Notes under the pieces: model-generated | What the model saw: the letters and a program-made list of their open reading frames with translations, nothing else | Database searches by the model: none | Told to the model about the DNA's origin: nothing | Shown: positions 1 through 6,191 of the stretch, in pieces | Numbering within the stretch: the first letter of the stretch is position 1 | How the letters are laid out: every line of letters begins with the position of its first letter | NCBI GenBank assembly: GCA_017445115.1 | Contig: JAFSUU010000039.1 | Span: 1 to 7,549 of the forward strand | Reading direction: 5' to 3' | DNA: 7,549 nucleotides | Source of the DNA: Clostridia bacterium | GTDB lineage: Bacteria > Bacillota_A > Clostridia > Oscillospirales > CAG-272 | Made by a program: the position numbers and the translations under genes

Positions 1-1
1 C

Positions 2-2362
2 GACGTCGGACTTGCCGTGGGGATCGCCAACTGGTCGCTCGGCAACGTGGCGGAGATCTTCACCAAGGGCGTAGCGGGGCTGCACGAGGTGAAAGCAGGC
101 AAGCTAGAGGACAGGGTGTCCAATGCATGCATCGGGCAGAAGGAAGAGGACGACGGCAATAACGGCGACAGCGGCAGCGGCGGCAACGGAAGCGGCGGAG
201 GCGGCGGCAATTCGAAACAGACTTCCGGCGCGCCGATCGACTCCAACACCTATATCGACCCTGCCGGATACGTCTACGAGGCGGTCGCCTCCAACCGCGT
301 GCCGGGCGTGACCGTGACCTGCTACTATAAAGGTCCGAACGGCGAACTGATGCTCTGGGACGCTTCGGAAGCGGATCAGGAGAACCCGCTCATCACCGAC
401 GCCAACGGCGAATACCAGTGGTTCGTGCCGATCGGCGACTGGCGCATCGTTGCCGAAAAAGACGGCTACATCATTTCCGACAGCGCAAACGACCCCGCCG
501 CCGACGCGGACGGCTGGCTGCCGGTGCCGCCCCCGCAGATGGAAGTGTATATTCCTATCGTTTCCACCGCTCTGCCTACGGTGCAGAGCGTGCAGGCGGG
601 CGCGGACTATATCCGCATCGAATTCAGCCAGTATATGGATATCGACGAGCTGACCTTCTTCAAGGATTCGATCGTATCCGTCACGGATAACGGAACGCCC
701 GTCGCACTGGACTACACGTTCATCGACCGTGAGGTTTCCCCGACGAACAACCTGAAATACTACGGCAGGATCCTGACCGTCTCGCGTCAGGACGGGCTGA
801 AATTCAGCGGCGACAAGCTGAAGGTCTTCGTCAGCAAGGACTTCTATAACTACGCCGGCAACGGCATGGCGGCGGATTACGTGAGCGACACGCTTTCGGT
901 CGCGCAGATCGCGGGCACGCTCAGTCACTCTTATCCGAACCGTTTCGCAGGCAGCGTCGGCGAGGAAGCGGACATTGTCATTCGGCTTCTTGACACCTCG
1001 CTCTTTCCGATGGCGGGAGCGACGGTCAATGTGGAAAGCAGCGGCGGCGGAACGCTTATGATGCCCGATTCTGTTGTTACCGATGAAAACGGCAGAGCCG
1101 TGTTCCACACCACCGTGGCAAGCTCCGGTTACGACACGCTCACCTTTACCTGCGGCGACGCATCCGTTTCTCTTGAAACCTACGTCAATCCCATCGGTAC
1201 CGTGAAGCCCGAAAAGCCCACCGCCAATATCGAGGACTTTGCCGTCGTGGCAAGCGGTACGCAGCTCGTCCTATCCTGTGCAACGGAAGGCGCGGTCATC
1301 CGCTATACGATCAATAACACCTGCCCTTGCGACGAAAGCGCACTCGTATACGACGGGCCGATCACCATCACCGAGGATACCTTCGTGCGCATCGCCGCAT
1401 GGACCGAAACGGGCGGCTACAGCGAACGGCTGAATCTGCATATCATCTGCGAAAAAGCCGAGGAACTCTCGTTCTACGGCGCGTCGCTCACGCTGCAAAA
1501 CAACCTGAAGGTAAACTTCTACGTGGAAAAAGACCAGATCGTTTCCGGCGGCTTCACCGATCCTTACGCGGTGTTTACCATGAACGGAAACACGGTCACG
1601 GTAAGCGAATACAGCGAGGTCACCTCCCAGGGCGTAGATTATTATGTGTTCAGCTTTGCCAATATCGCGCCGAACCTGATGAACGACCAGATCACAGCCA
1701 CTCTGCACGCGACCCGCAATGAAAAGGACTGTGTCGGTGAGGTACTGACCTACAGTGTGGCGACTTACTGCTATTCGATGCTCAGCAAAACCGATAATGC
1801 AAAACTGCGTACTCTCTTGGTGGATCTTCTGAATTACGGCGCGGCGGCGCAGACCTACACCGGTTACCATACCGACGCGCTTGTAAACGACGGTCTCACC
1901 GCCGAACAGGTCGCCTGGGGGACGGCTGCCGATCCTGAGCTTACCTCCGTCACCAACGCGAAATACCGCACGGTGCAGGATCCCTCGGTCAACTGGGCGG
2001 GCATTTCTCTTCGCCTGAACGATTCGGTCACGATGCAATTCGTGTTCACGACGGATGATGCCGACGGCGTAACCGTCAGGATCGAAAACGGCGAGGGCAC
2101 TTTGCTGAAAGAGATCACGGCTGAGGAAATCAGAACCTCCGGCGGATACTATATCGCGGCATATAACGGACTCACCGCCATTCAGATGAACGATACCGTT
2201 TACGCCACGGCATACCGCGGAGGCAAAGCGATCAGCGACACGGTCGCCTACAGCATCGAATCCTACGCTTACGCCAAGCAGAATGACGCAAACGCCGATC
2301 TGTCGGCACTGGTAAAAGCCATGATGAAATACGGAAACGCGGCTTACGCCTACGTTCATTAA
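2..2362 (+). CDS. Large multidomain surface protein, 3' part (5' end outside window)
   Basis: The frame is open from base 2, so the gene starts upstream; the GTG at 17 is only an internal codon that could be mistaken for a start. Residues below count from that GTG. A Gly/Ser/Asn/Asp-rich linker lies at 41-67, encoded by GGC-rich DNA. A carboxypeptidase-regulatory/SdrD-B-like beta domain follows at about 79-180 ('DPAGYVYEA', 'TDANGEY', 'WLPVPPP'). Then come a SbsA-type Ig-like domain (186-300), an invasin/Big-1-like domain (301-392, with 'AGATVNVES' and 'TDENGRAVF'), and a chitobiase C-terminal-like domain (398-477, 'GAVIRYTINN'). Two related C-terminal modules close it: about 484-617 ending 'LLNYGAAAQTYTGY', and about 660-781 ending 'MMKYGNAAYAYVH'. 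No LPXTG or C-terminal membrane helix is seen. It is probably an exported cell-surface protein that binds a ligand or matrix; the N-terminal part that would name its activity is missing. Domain names rest on recognised motifs. The following genes lie very close and look co-transcribed. Confidence 0.88.
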   Translation, partial: DVGLAVGIANWSLGNVAEIFTKGVAGLHEVKAGKLEDRVSNACIGQKEEDDGNNGDSGSGGNGSGGGGGNSKQTSGAPIDSNTYIDPAGYVYEAVASNRVPGVTVTCYYKGPNGELMLWDASEADQENPLITDANGEYQWFVPIGDWRIVAEKDGYIISDSANDPAADADGWLPVPPPQMEVYIPIVSTALPTVQSVQAGADYIRIEFSQYMDIDELTFFKDSIVSVTDNGTPVALDYTFIDREVSPTNNLKYYGRILTVSRQDGLKFSGDKLKVFVSKDFYNYAGNGMAADYVSDTLSVAQIAGTLSHSYPNRFAGSVGEEADIVIRLLDTSLFPMAGATVNVESSGGGTLMMPDSVVTDENGRAVFHTTVASSGYDTLTFTCGDASVSLETYVNPIGTVKPEKPTANIEDFAVVASGTQLVLSCATEGAVIRYTINNTCPCDESALVYDGPITITEDTFVRIAAWTETGGYSERLNLHIICEKAEELSFYGASLTLQNNLKVNFYVEKDQIVSGGFTDPYAVFTMNGNTVTVSEYSEVTSQGVDYYVFSFANIAPNLMNDQITATLHATRNEKDCVGEVLTYSVATYCYSMLSKTDNAKLRTLLVDLLNYGAAAQTYTGYHTDALVNDGLTAEQVAWGTAADPELTSVTNAKYRTVQDPSVNWAGISLRLNDSVTMQFVFTTDDADGVTVRIENGEGTLLKEITAEEIRTSGGYYIAAYNGLTAIQMNDTVYATAYRGGKAISDTVAYSIESYAYAKQNDANADLSALVKAMMKYGNAAYAYVH

Positions 2363-2376
2363 AGGAGATTGTGAAA

Positions 2377-2541
2377 TTGAAACCTGATAATAAAACGGAA
2401 AAACTGAAGTACGAGCCGGCTTCCATTGAGATCATCCGGTTTGCAACCGAAGATATTCTGACCACAAGCGGGATGGGCGACCCGGGTTACGATCTCGGGA
2501 TCGACCTGCCCATCGACCCGTTTGATCCAATCGTGCCATGA
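2377..2541 (+). CDS. Mini-protein with EDILTTS and LPIDPF motifs
   Basis: This is a 54-residue ORF from TTG 2377; GTG 2371 in the same frame would give 56. The TTG is preferred because the AAAGGAG at 2361-2367 sits 9 nt before it but only 3 nt before the GTG. The stop overlaps the next gene's start (ATGA, 2538-2541), and that gene has no Shine-Dalgarno of its own, so translational coupling supports this ORF being real. The N-terminal part has the pattern Y-E-P-x-x-I-E-I-I-x-F-x-x-E-D-I-L-T-T-S-G, which I associate with short uncharacterised proteins of gut Clostridia. The C-terminal part is acidic and Pro-rich, containing LPIDPF and ending 'DPIVP'. There is no signal peptide and no Cys. The conserved head and variable tail resemble a leader/core peptide layout, but no maturation enzyme is visible here. 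Function unknown. Confidence 0.75.
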   Translation: MKPDNKTEKLKYEPASIEIIRFATEDILTTSGMGDPGYDLGIDLPIDPFDPIVP

Positions 2542-2981
2542 AGAGGATATTGGTATTTGCTCTTGTCCTTGCTTTGCTTCTGACGTTTGCCTGCTGCACA
2601 GGTGACGGCAAGGACAAGAGTACGAATGAAAAAGAAACGTCAGATTCCTCAGCTGGTAAAACAGAATCCGTAACGGATGCGCCTCCGAAAACGGCGGCGC
2701 CCGGATCTGATGTTTCTCAGCAGCAAACGGCTCCGCCCGAAACAAGCGCCGCCGGATCCGATATCACCCGCCCCGGCACTGATACGTTGAGCAGCACGGA
2801 GCAGACGATCGGACAATCCGAAACGGGATCTTCAGACCCCGTCACGACCAATACCGGTACCGATACTTCAAGCGGCACAGAACCGCCGGCTGAACCTACG
2901 GGAACGGATCCCGCTGAATCCGACACGCCCGAAACCGATCATTCGGGAGGTCTTGAGCTGCCGATCGATCATTTTGGATGA
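2538..2981 (+). CDS. Ser/Thr/Pro-rich lipoprotein ending in LPIDHFG
   Basis: A 147-residue protein. Residues 1-18 form a lipoprotein-type signal: 'MKR', a Leu/Val/Ala core, then 'LTFACC', where Cys19 or Cys20 would be lipidated. The box is not canonical because Phe sits at -2. The mature chain from about 21 to 137 is low complexity: Thr, Ser, Gly, Pro, Asp and Glu with spaced 'GSD', 'GTD' and 'TDP' triplets. This looks like a disordered, possibly glycosylated stalk. The C-terminus is 'GGLELPIDHFG', sharing LPID[PH]F with both neighbouring genes. No catalytic domain is visible. The start overlaps the mini-protein stop by four bases, implying coupled translation and fixed stoichiometry. I infer a membrane-tethered spacer or display protein that presents the C-terminal motif outside the membrane; the specific role is unknown. 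Confidence 0.8.
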   Translation: MKRILVFALVLALLLTFACCTGDGKDKSTNEKETSDSSAGKTESVTDAPPKTAAPGSDVSQQQTAPPETSAAGSDITRPGTDTLSSTEQTIGQSETGSSDPVTTNTGTDTSSGTEPPAEPTGTDPAESDTPETDHSGGLELPIDHFG

Positions 2982-3012
2982 CCTTACACACCACAAAAAG
3001 GATGAATAGAAT

Positions 3013-4497
3013 ATGAAATCAACAAAAAACAGGGTTATAAGCATGATTATTTGTTTGCTTATCATTTCGCAAATTCTTCCTTCCGATCCTTTTTTTGTTC
3101 CGGTCTATGCGAATTCAACTGAACCGGAGACATTAAACGACACTGACGGGGACATTGCGCTGCCCATTGACCCCTTCCATTCGTTATCCTACGTTCCCGC
3201 AAAATCAGCTACCTGCATGGATAACGGGAATAAGGCGTATTACGTCTGTTCGGATTGCGGCAAATGGTTTGAGGACTCGCTTGGAACAGTGGAGATCACG
3301 GACAAATCAAGCGTTGTGATCCACGCGACGGGTCATACTCCGGCGTCTGCTGTAACGGAAAACGAAGTGGCGGCTACTTGTGAGGTTGACGGCAGTTACG
3401 ACGAAGTCGTCTATTGTTCCGTTTGCCACGCCGAGATAAGCCGTAAAATTACGACCGTCCCCGCCATCGGTCACGATTGGGATGAAGGAACGGTTACAAC
3501 TACCCCGACCTGCACAACGGACGGTGTAAGAACATACACCTGTAAACACGACGCAAGTCATACGTACACGGAAGCGATTTTTACGACGGGTCATACTCCC
3601 TCGGAAGCGGTAAGAGAAAACGAAGTCGCCGCTACTTGTGAGGTTGATGGCAGTTACGACGAAGTTGTCTATTGTTCCGTCTGCCACGCCGAGATAAGCC
3701 GTGAAACTACGACCGTGCCCGCCATCGGTCACGATTGGGATGAAGGAACGGTTACAACTACCCCGACCTGCACAACGGACGGTGTAAGAACGTACATCTG
3801 TAAACACGACGCAAGTCATACGTATACCGTAGCGACCCCCGCAACGGGTCATACTCCCTCGGAATCGGTAAGAGAAAATGATGTCTCCGCTACTTGTTTC
3901 GCTGCCGGAAGTTATGATGAAGTCGTTTACTGCTCTGTTTGCCATGAAGAAATCAGCAGAGTAAAAAAGACGACCCCGATCGACGAGGACGCGCACGACT
4001 GGGGCGAATGGGTGCAGACTAAAGCGCCGACCGAAACGGAACCCGGCGAAGAAACCCGCACCTGTAAAAACGATCCGAGCCATACCGAGACGAGAGAAAT
4101 ACCTGCTCTTGGTCCGTCACAGGTTGAGCATTCGTTCCTTGACGATGATGTCATCATAGTCGTTCCTAACGGTGCAACACCGGATGGATCCGAATTTGAC
4201 GTGCAAAAGATCGTTCCGCCTCCGGCAGAGGTCGTGGAAAAGGTCAAAGATCAAATGGGGGCTTCTTCCGAAGTTCTGGCATATTACGAAGTCAGATTGA
4301 CCGCCGCCGACGGCTCGTCGATCATTCACCTCGACGGTGAAATCACGATCAAGATCAAGATGCCGGAACAGTACGTCGGAAACAGTTGTGTACGAATTTT
4401 GCAGGAAGACGAGACGGGGAAACTGATCGTAATGGAATCCTGGTGGGAAGGTGAATACCTTTGCTACAAAACCGATTGGCTTGAGATTCACAATTAA
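3013..4497 (+). CDS. Secreted Cys-rich repeat protein with LPIDPF after the signal peptide
   Basis: A 494-residue protein starting 10 nt after an AAAAAGGA (2995-3002), 31 nt behind the lipoprotein gene. Residues 1-33 are a signal peptide: a Lys/Arg start, an Ile/Leu core at about 8-22, and probable cleavage after 'VYA'. LPIDPF sits at 50-55, near the mature N-terminus. A first divergent Cys segment spans about 58-106 ('ATCMDNGNKAYYVCSDCGKWF'-type, with CxxC). Three repeats follow at 107-192, 193-278 and 279-366, each built on C-x11-C-x2-C ('YCSVCHxEISR') and, in the first two, C-x9-C ('TCTTDGVRTYxCKHD'). The spaced CxxC pairs recall small zinc ribbons or disulfide-stabilised modules; metal binding is not shown. 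The 367-494 region is a beta-rich C-terminal domain rich in Val/Ile and acidic residues. There is no sortase signal or C-terminal membrane helix. Probably an exported surface-associated protein of unknown ligand. Confidence 0.86.
   Translation: MKSTKNRVISMIICLLIISQILPSDPFFVPVYANSTEPETLNDTDGDIALPIDPFHSLSYVPAKSATCMDNGNKAYYVCSDCGKWFEDSLGTVEITDKSSVVIHATGHTPASAVTENEVAATCEVDGSYDEVVYCSVCHAEISRKITTVPAIGHDWDEGTVTTTPTCTTDGVRTYTCKHDASHTYTEAIFTTGHTPSEAVRENEVAATCEVDGSYDEVVYCSVCHAEISRETTTVPAIGHDWDEGTVTTTPTCTTDGVRTYICKHDASHTYTVATPATGHTPSESVRENDVSATCFAAGSYDEVVYCSVCHEEISRVKKTTPIDEDAHDWGEWVQTKAPTETEPGEETRTCKNDPSHTETREIPALGPSQVEHSFLDDDVIIVVPNGATPDGSEFDVQKIVPPPAEVVEKVKDQMGASSEVLAYYEVRLTAADGSSIIHLDGEITIKIKMPEQYVGNSCVRILQEDETGKLIVMESWWEGEYLCYKTDWLEIHN
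3331..4110 (+). repeat. Three tandem in-frame repeats of 258, 258 and 264 bp
   Basis: Units begin at 3331, 3589 and 3847, each opening with codons for G-H-T-P. Units 1 and 2 are exactly 258 bp (86 codons), with a stretch identical in both copies from 3460 to 3533 (74 nt). Unit 3 is two codons longer; its first half still matches unit 2 closely, while its second half has diverged and lost one of the paired Cys. The near-identity of units 1 and 2 points to recent duplication or gene conversion, and copy number could vary by recombination. Confidence 0.92.
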
Positions 4498-4503
4498 CCG
4501 ATT

Positions 4504-4565
4504 ACACAATTACGGCGGAGCGAAAATGCTCCGCCGTAATTGTGTTCGCCATATTTATTCTTTTT
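4504..4565 (+). terminator. Perfect 18-bp hairpin ending the surface-protein operon
   Basis: Bases 4504-4521 and 4528-4545 are perfectly complementary (18 bp, GC-rich at the loop end) around a 6-nt GAAAAT loop, starting 7 nt after the stop codon. A T-rich run is present only about 10 nt further on (4556-4565), so this is a strong stem with a weak or displaced U-tract. It most likely terminates transcription or protects the 3' end of the operon. Confidence 0.75.
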
Positions 4566-4580
4566 GACATATTGGAAGAA

Positions 4581-4797
4581 GGGTAAATCGTCGGGTACTT
4601 CCGACGGGTAGAGTCCCGGGTATCCGTCTTGGGTATTTGCTCGGGTAGTTCATCTTGGGTATTTTTCTGGGTATATGTCATGGGTAAATCGGCGGGCATT
4701 TTGCACGGGTAATCGTCAGGGTATCTGACTTGGGTAATACGACGGGTAATCGGACCCGGTATATAGTTGGGTATCGTGTTGGGTACCTTCCCGGGTA
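4581..4797. repeat. GGGTA pentamer array with alternating 12/13-bp spacing
   Basis: Pentamers start at 4581, 4593, 4606, 4618, 4631, 4643, 4657, 4669, 4682, 4694, 4707, 4719, 4732, 4744, 4757, 4769, 4781 and 4793. Sixteen of 18 are exact GGGTA; 4694 reads GGGCA and 4757 reads CGGTA. Spacing is 12, 13, 12, 13 and so on, with one 14 and a final run of 12s, giving a 25-bp double unit. The 7-8 nt between motifs are not conserved. Because 25 is not a multiple of three, the pattern rotates through reading frames and does not fit a peptide repeat. It lies just beyond the operon terminator. Function unknown; a DNA- or RNA-binding array is the obvious guess. Confidence 0.85.
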
Positions 4798-4843
4798 GTC
4801 TTATTTTTGATATTTTTGCAGCCATTTCAGAGCTGCTTTTAGC

Positions 4844-4908
4844 AAAAGAACGTTTTTCAATTACCGTGTCCCCCTTAAAGGTTCATTATTGAAAATGTTC
4901 TTTTTTTT
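4844..4908 (+). terminator. Long terminator-like hairpin after the GGGTA array
   Basis: The left arm 4844-4860 pairs with the right arm 4889-4904 (16 pairs including one G-T, one bulged base) around a 28-nt loop, and the right arm runs into eight T's (4901-4908). Oriented for plus-strand transcription, yet no plus-strand gene lies immediately upstream. It could end transcription through the GGGTA array. The A/T-rich arms make chance pairing possible. Confidence 0.4.
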
Positions 4909-5223
4909 GCACTAAAACTGCAAAAAGACCGGCAAATATTGCATGCTGTCGCAGATAAACGCTCCTCAGTTGTTCTCAGGGAGGATAATCTCTTCTAAAC
5001 CGGATCAATAGATGTTTTCTTTGAAACCGGGCTTTCTCTTTGAGATGATAGAGCTTTGAGAGTTTTTGACTGCGTTTGTCGTTTTGAAACGACTGTCTTT
5101 TCCGGGTCAAAAATACTGCTCTTTTCGAGACGCCTTTCGGTTCAATACCTGCAGTATCCTTTCACTTGTTTATGACAGAAAAATGTTTGTCTTTTTGATC
5201 GTAAGCAAGAGAGTGAGAAATCC

Positions 5224-5436
5224 CTCATTTCGAAGAGAGAGGCTTCATCATCTCGAAGCGAAGAACCGGCGTCATATCGAAACGATCGAGCATGCCATCA
5301 TATTGAAACGAGAGTCGAACGGTCATATCGAAACGACGGCTCGCCTATCATTAATCTAAAAAGAATCTAAGAGAATCTAAAAGAATCATTTCGAAATGAC
5401 AATCCTTATCCGTTTGAAACGACACTCGTTTGAAAA
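5224..5436. repeat. Degenerate array of TCGAA-centred palindromes, about 25-bp pitch
   Basis: Copies of a TCAT-A/T-T-C/T-GAA-R-CG motif begin at 5224, 5248, 5272, 5298 and 5323, with another TCAT at 5348: steps of 24, 24, 26, 25 and 25 bp. Related copies follow at 5386 (TCATTTCGAAATGA, a perfect 14-bp palindrome) and 5411 (CGTTTGAAACG, a perfect odd palindrome). From memory, degenerate intergenic repeats built on TCGAAGCG/TCATATCG are common in uncultured gut Clostridia assemblies. This one looks decayed. Any ORF read through it is probably spurious. Confidence 0.65.
5353..5388. repeat. Short tandem repeat AGAATCTAA, about 10-bp period
   Basis: AATCTAA occurs at 5353, 5364 and 5374, and a partial AATCA at 5384, steps of 11, 10 and 10 bp. 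It sits inside the palindrome array and separates its regular part from the last copies. Confidence 0.7.
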
Positions 5437-5477
5437 CTGAGTTCCCGTAAGACGAGAGGTGCGCCGCGCACAGCAAA

Positions 5478-5504
5478 ACCGACGCTTCATAACGAAACGC
5501 CGGT
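5478..5504 (-). terminator. Hairpin downstream of the toxin gene
   Basis: Arms 5478-5488 and 5494-5504 with a 5-nt loop. Read on the minus strand the stem is a continuous 11 bp including two G-T pairs; read on the plus strand the same two positions are mismatches. This favours function as the end of the minus-strand toxin-antitoxin transcript, 13 nt past the toxin stop. Only a short T run follows on the minus strand, whereas seven A's precede it, so a two-way terminator is also possible. Confidence 0.55.
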
Positions 5505-5516
5505 CTGTCTTTTTTT

Positions 5517-5849
5517 CTATGATTCCAAGTCGTGTGTCGTGATATCTTTCAGCGCGTTCAGTTGATCCCGTCTTGCGTATACGACGGCGGTCACCCACAC
5601 CGTCTTTGATCCTTCGTCAATAAAATAGTAGACGATGAAGTTTTGTATCGGCATCTTATGATAGCCGAGGGCTCTCCACGGCTCGCGGTCAAGGAGAGGA
5701 AATCGTGCGGGCATAATGTCGAGCGTGCCGATTTCCTTTTCCAACCGATCAGCCCATAGTCTTGCCGTCTCCGGAACAAGCAGAACCTTTGATATGTACG
5801 CAATCGTCTCCTGAATCTGAGCGATTGCGTGCGGCGTCAGTTTTAACAA
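5517..5849 (-). CDS. RelE/ParE-family toxin, start probably shifted by one extra base
   Basis: 110 residues if read from TTG 5849. The body is typical of RelE/ParE-superfamily toxins: an N-terminal helical hairpin with 'AIAQIQETIAYIS' (8-20) and 'ETARLWADRLEKEI' (27-40), then 'MPARFPLLDREPW' (46-58), then beta strands 'NFIVYYFIDE' (70-79) and 'VWVTAVVYARRD' (84-95). In known systems such proteins either cleave ribosome-bound mRNA or poison gyrase; which applies here cannot be told. The TTG has no ribosome binding site. The antitoxin stop overlaps an ATG at 5865 (ATGA) with GAGGT just before it, reading 'MSTRYLVK'; one A fewer in the AAAA run (plus-strand 5841-5844) would join this directly to 'LTPHAIAQ', a normal toxin N-terminus of about 115 residues. 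So the gene may carry a +1 frameshift, or an assembly error. Confidence 0.82.
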   Translation of the reverse strand: MLKLTPHAIAQIQETIAYISKVLLVPETARLWADRLEKEIGTLDIMPARFPLLDREPWRALGYHKMPIQNFIVYYFIDEGSKTVWVTAVVYARRDQLNALKDITTHDLES

Positions 5850-5861
5850 GATACCGCGTAC

Positions 5862-6158
5862 TCATAAGACCTCACGGACTCTCTTGAACGCTTCGTCCAC
5901 GGAAAAACCGACGCCGTCCTTTGCCTCGTCATATCCTTTTTGCATCATAGCGTCAAACTGCTCGGCGCTCATGCTGTCAAGCGTCGGGATCTTCGGAACG
6001 GAAAGAGAATACGGAACTCCGCCCGTCATAATGATTTGTCTGTATAAAGTGTCGATCAACACAGAAACCGGAATACCGATCTGATCCAGCACGGCTTCCG
6101 CTTTTTCTTTGATTTCCGGCTGAACCCTTGCCGTTACGTTTGCTGTTTTCGTTGCCAT
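5862..6158 (-). CDS. RelB/DinJ-family antitoxin
   Basis: 98 residues from ATG 6158, chosen because GGAGGT lies 7 nt upstream (6166-6171). An in-frame ATG at 6191 would add 11 residues but falls next to the -10 box and has no ribosome binding site. The N-terminal third is the ribbon-helix-helix DNA-binding part of the RelB/DinJ family: a strand at 'KTANVTARV' (4-12), then helices covering 'EIKEKAEAVLDQIGI' and 'PVSVLIDTLYRQIIMTGGVPY', where the 'GIPVS..I...YRQI' pattern is a family hallmark. The C-terminal 50 residues, acidic with 'SMSAEQFDAMMQKGYDEA', would wrap and neutralise the toxin. It is the first gene of a two-gene operon and ends overlapping the likely original toxin ATG. The operator described upstream suggests autorepression by antitoxin or toxin-antitoxin complex. 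Confidence 0.9.
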   Translation of the reverse strand: MATKTANVTARVQPEIKEKAEAVLDQIGIPVSVLIDTLYRQIIMTGGVPYSLSVPKIPTLDSMSAEQFDAMMQKGYDEAKDGVGFSVDEAFKRVREVL

Positions 6159-6191
6159 AGCGATTACCTCCATCTTTTTTATTTCACTCAT

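Larger units (their letters stand above)
4909..5457. other. Gene-free AT-rich intergenic region
   Basis: No convincing coding sequence on either strand. The 97-codon frame from TTG 5066 has no ribosome binding site and is made largely of the degenerate repeats described separately. The stretch holds scattered short palindromes, such as GTCGTTT/AAACGAC around a 2-nt loop at 5078-5093, and repeated CTTTGAGA (5036, 5053). No tRNA or riboswitch fold was recognised. Confidence 0.6.

Noticed and set aside
104..1108. Long minus-strand ORF opposite the first gene
   Set aside because: Shadow of a GC-rich coding strand; product is Arg/His/Val-biased with no domain. The same applies to 1271-2359 and 3307-4083.
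3073..3093. A further LPSDPF-like match in the signal peptide of the Cys-rich repeat protein
   Set aside because: It lies in the part to be cleaved and differs in the third residue; probably chance.
4581..4797. CRISPR array
   Set aside because: Repeat is only five bases and spacers 7-8 nt; no cas genes.
4581..4797. G-quadruplex block
   Set aside because: GGG runs are separated by 9-10 nt loops, longer than usual for stable quadruplexes, and the strict 12/13 phase would not be needed.
4502..4825. 107-codon minus-strand ORF through the GGGTA array
   Set aside because: No ribosome binding site before the ATG, period of 25 bp rotates the frame, and the 3' end lies in the perfect operon-terminator stem. 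Kept only as a finding.
5066..5359. 97-codon plus-strand ORF from TTG
   Set aside because: No ribosome binding site, and its second half is the TCGAA repeat array translated; no domain resemblance.
5459..5471. GTGCG-CCG-CGCAC small hairpin
   Set aside because: Five-bp stem with no T-run and no clear partner gene; too short to interpret.
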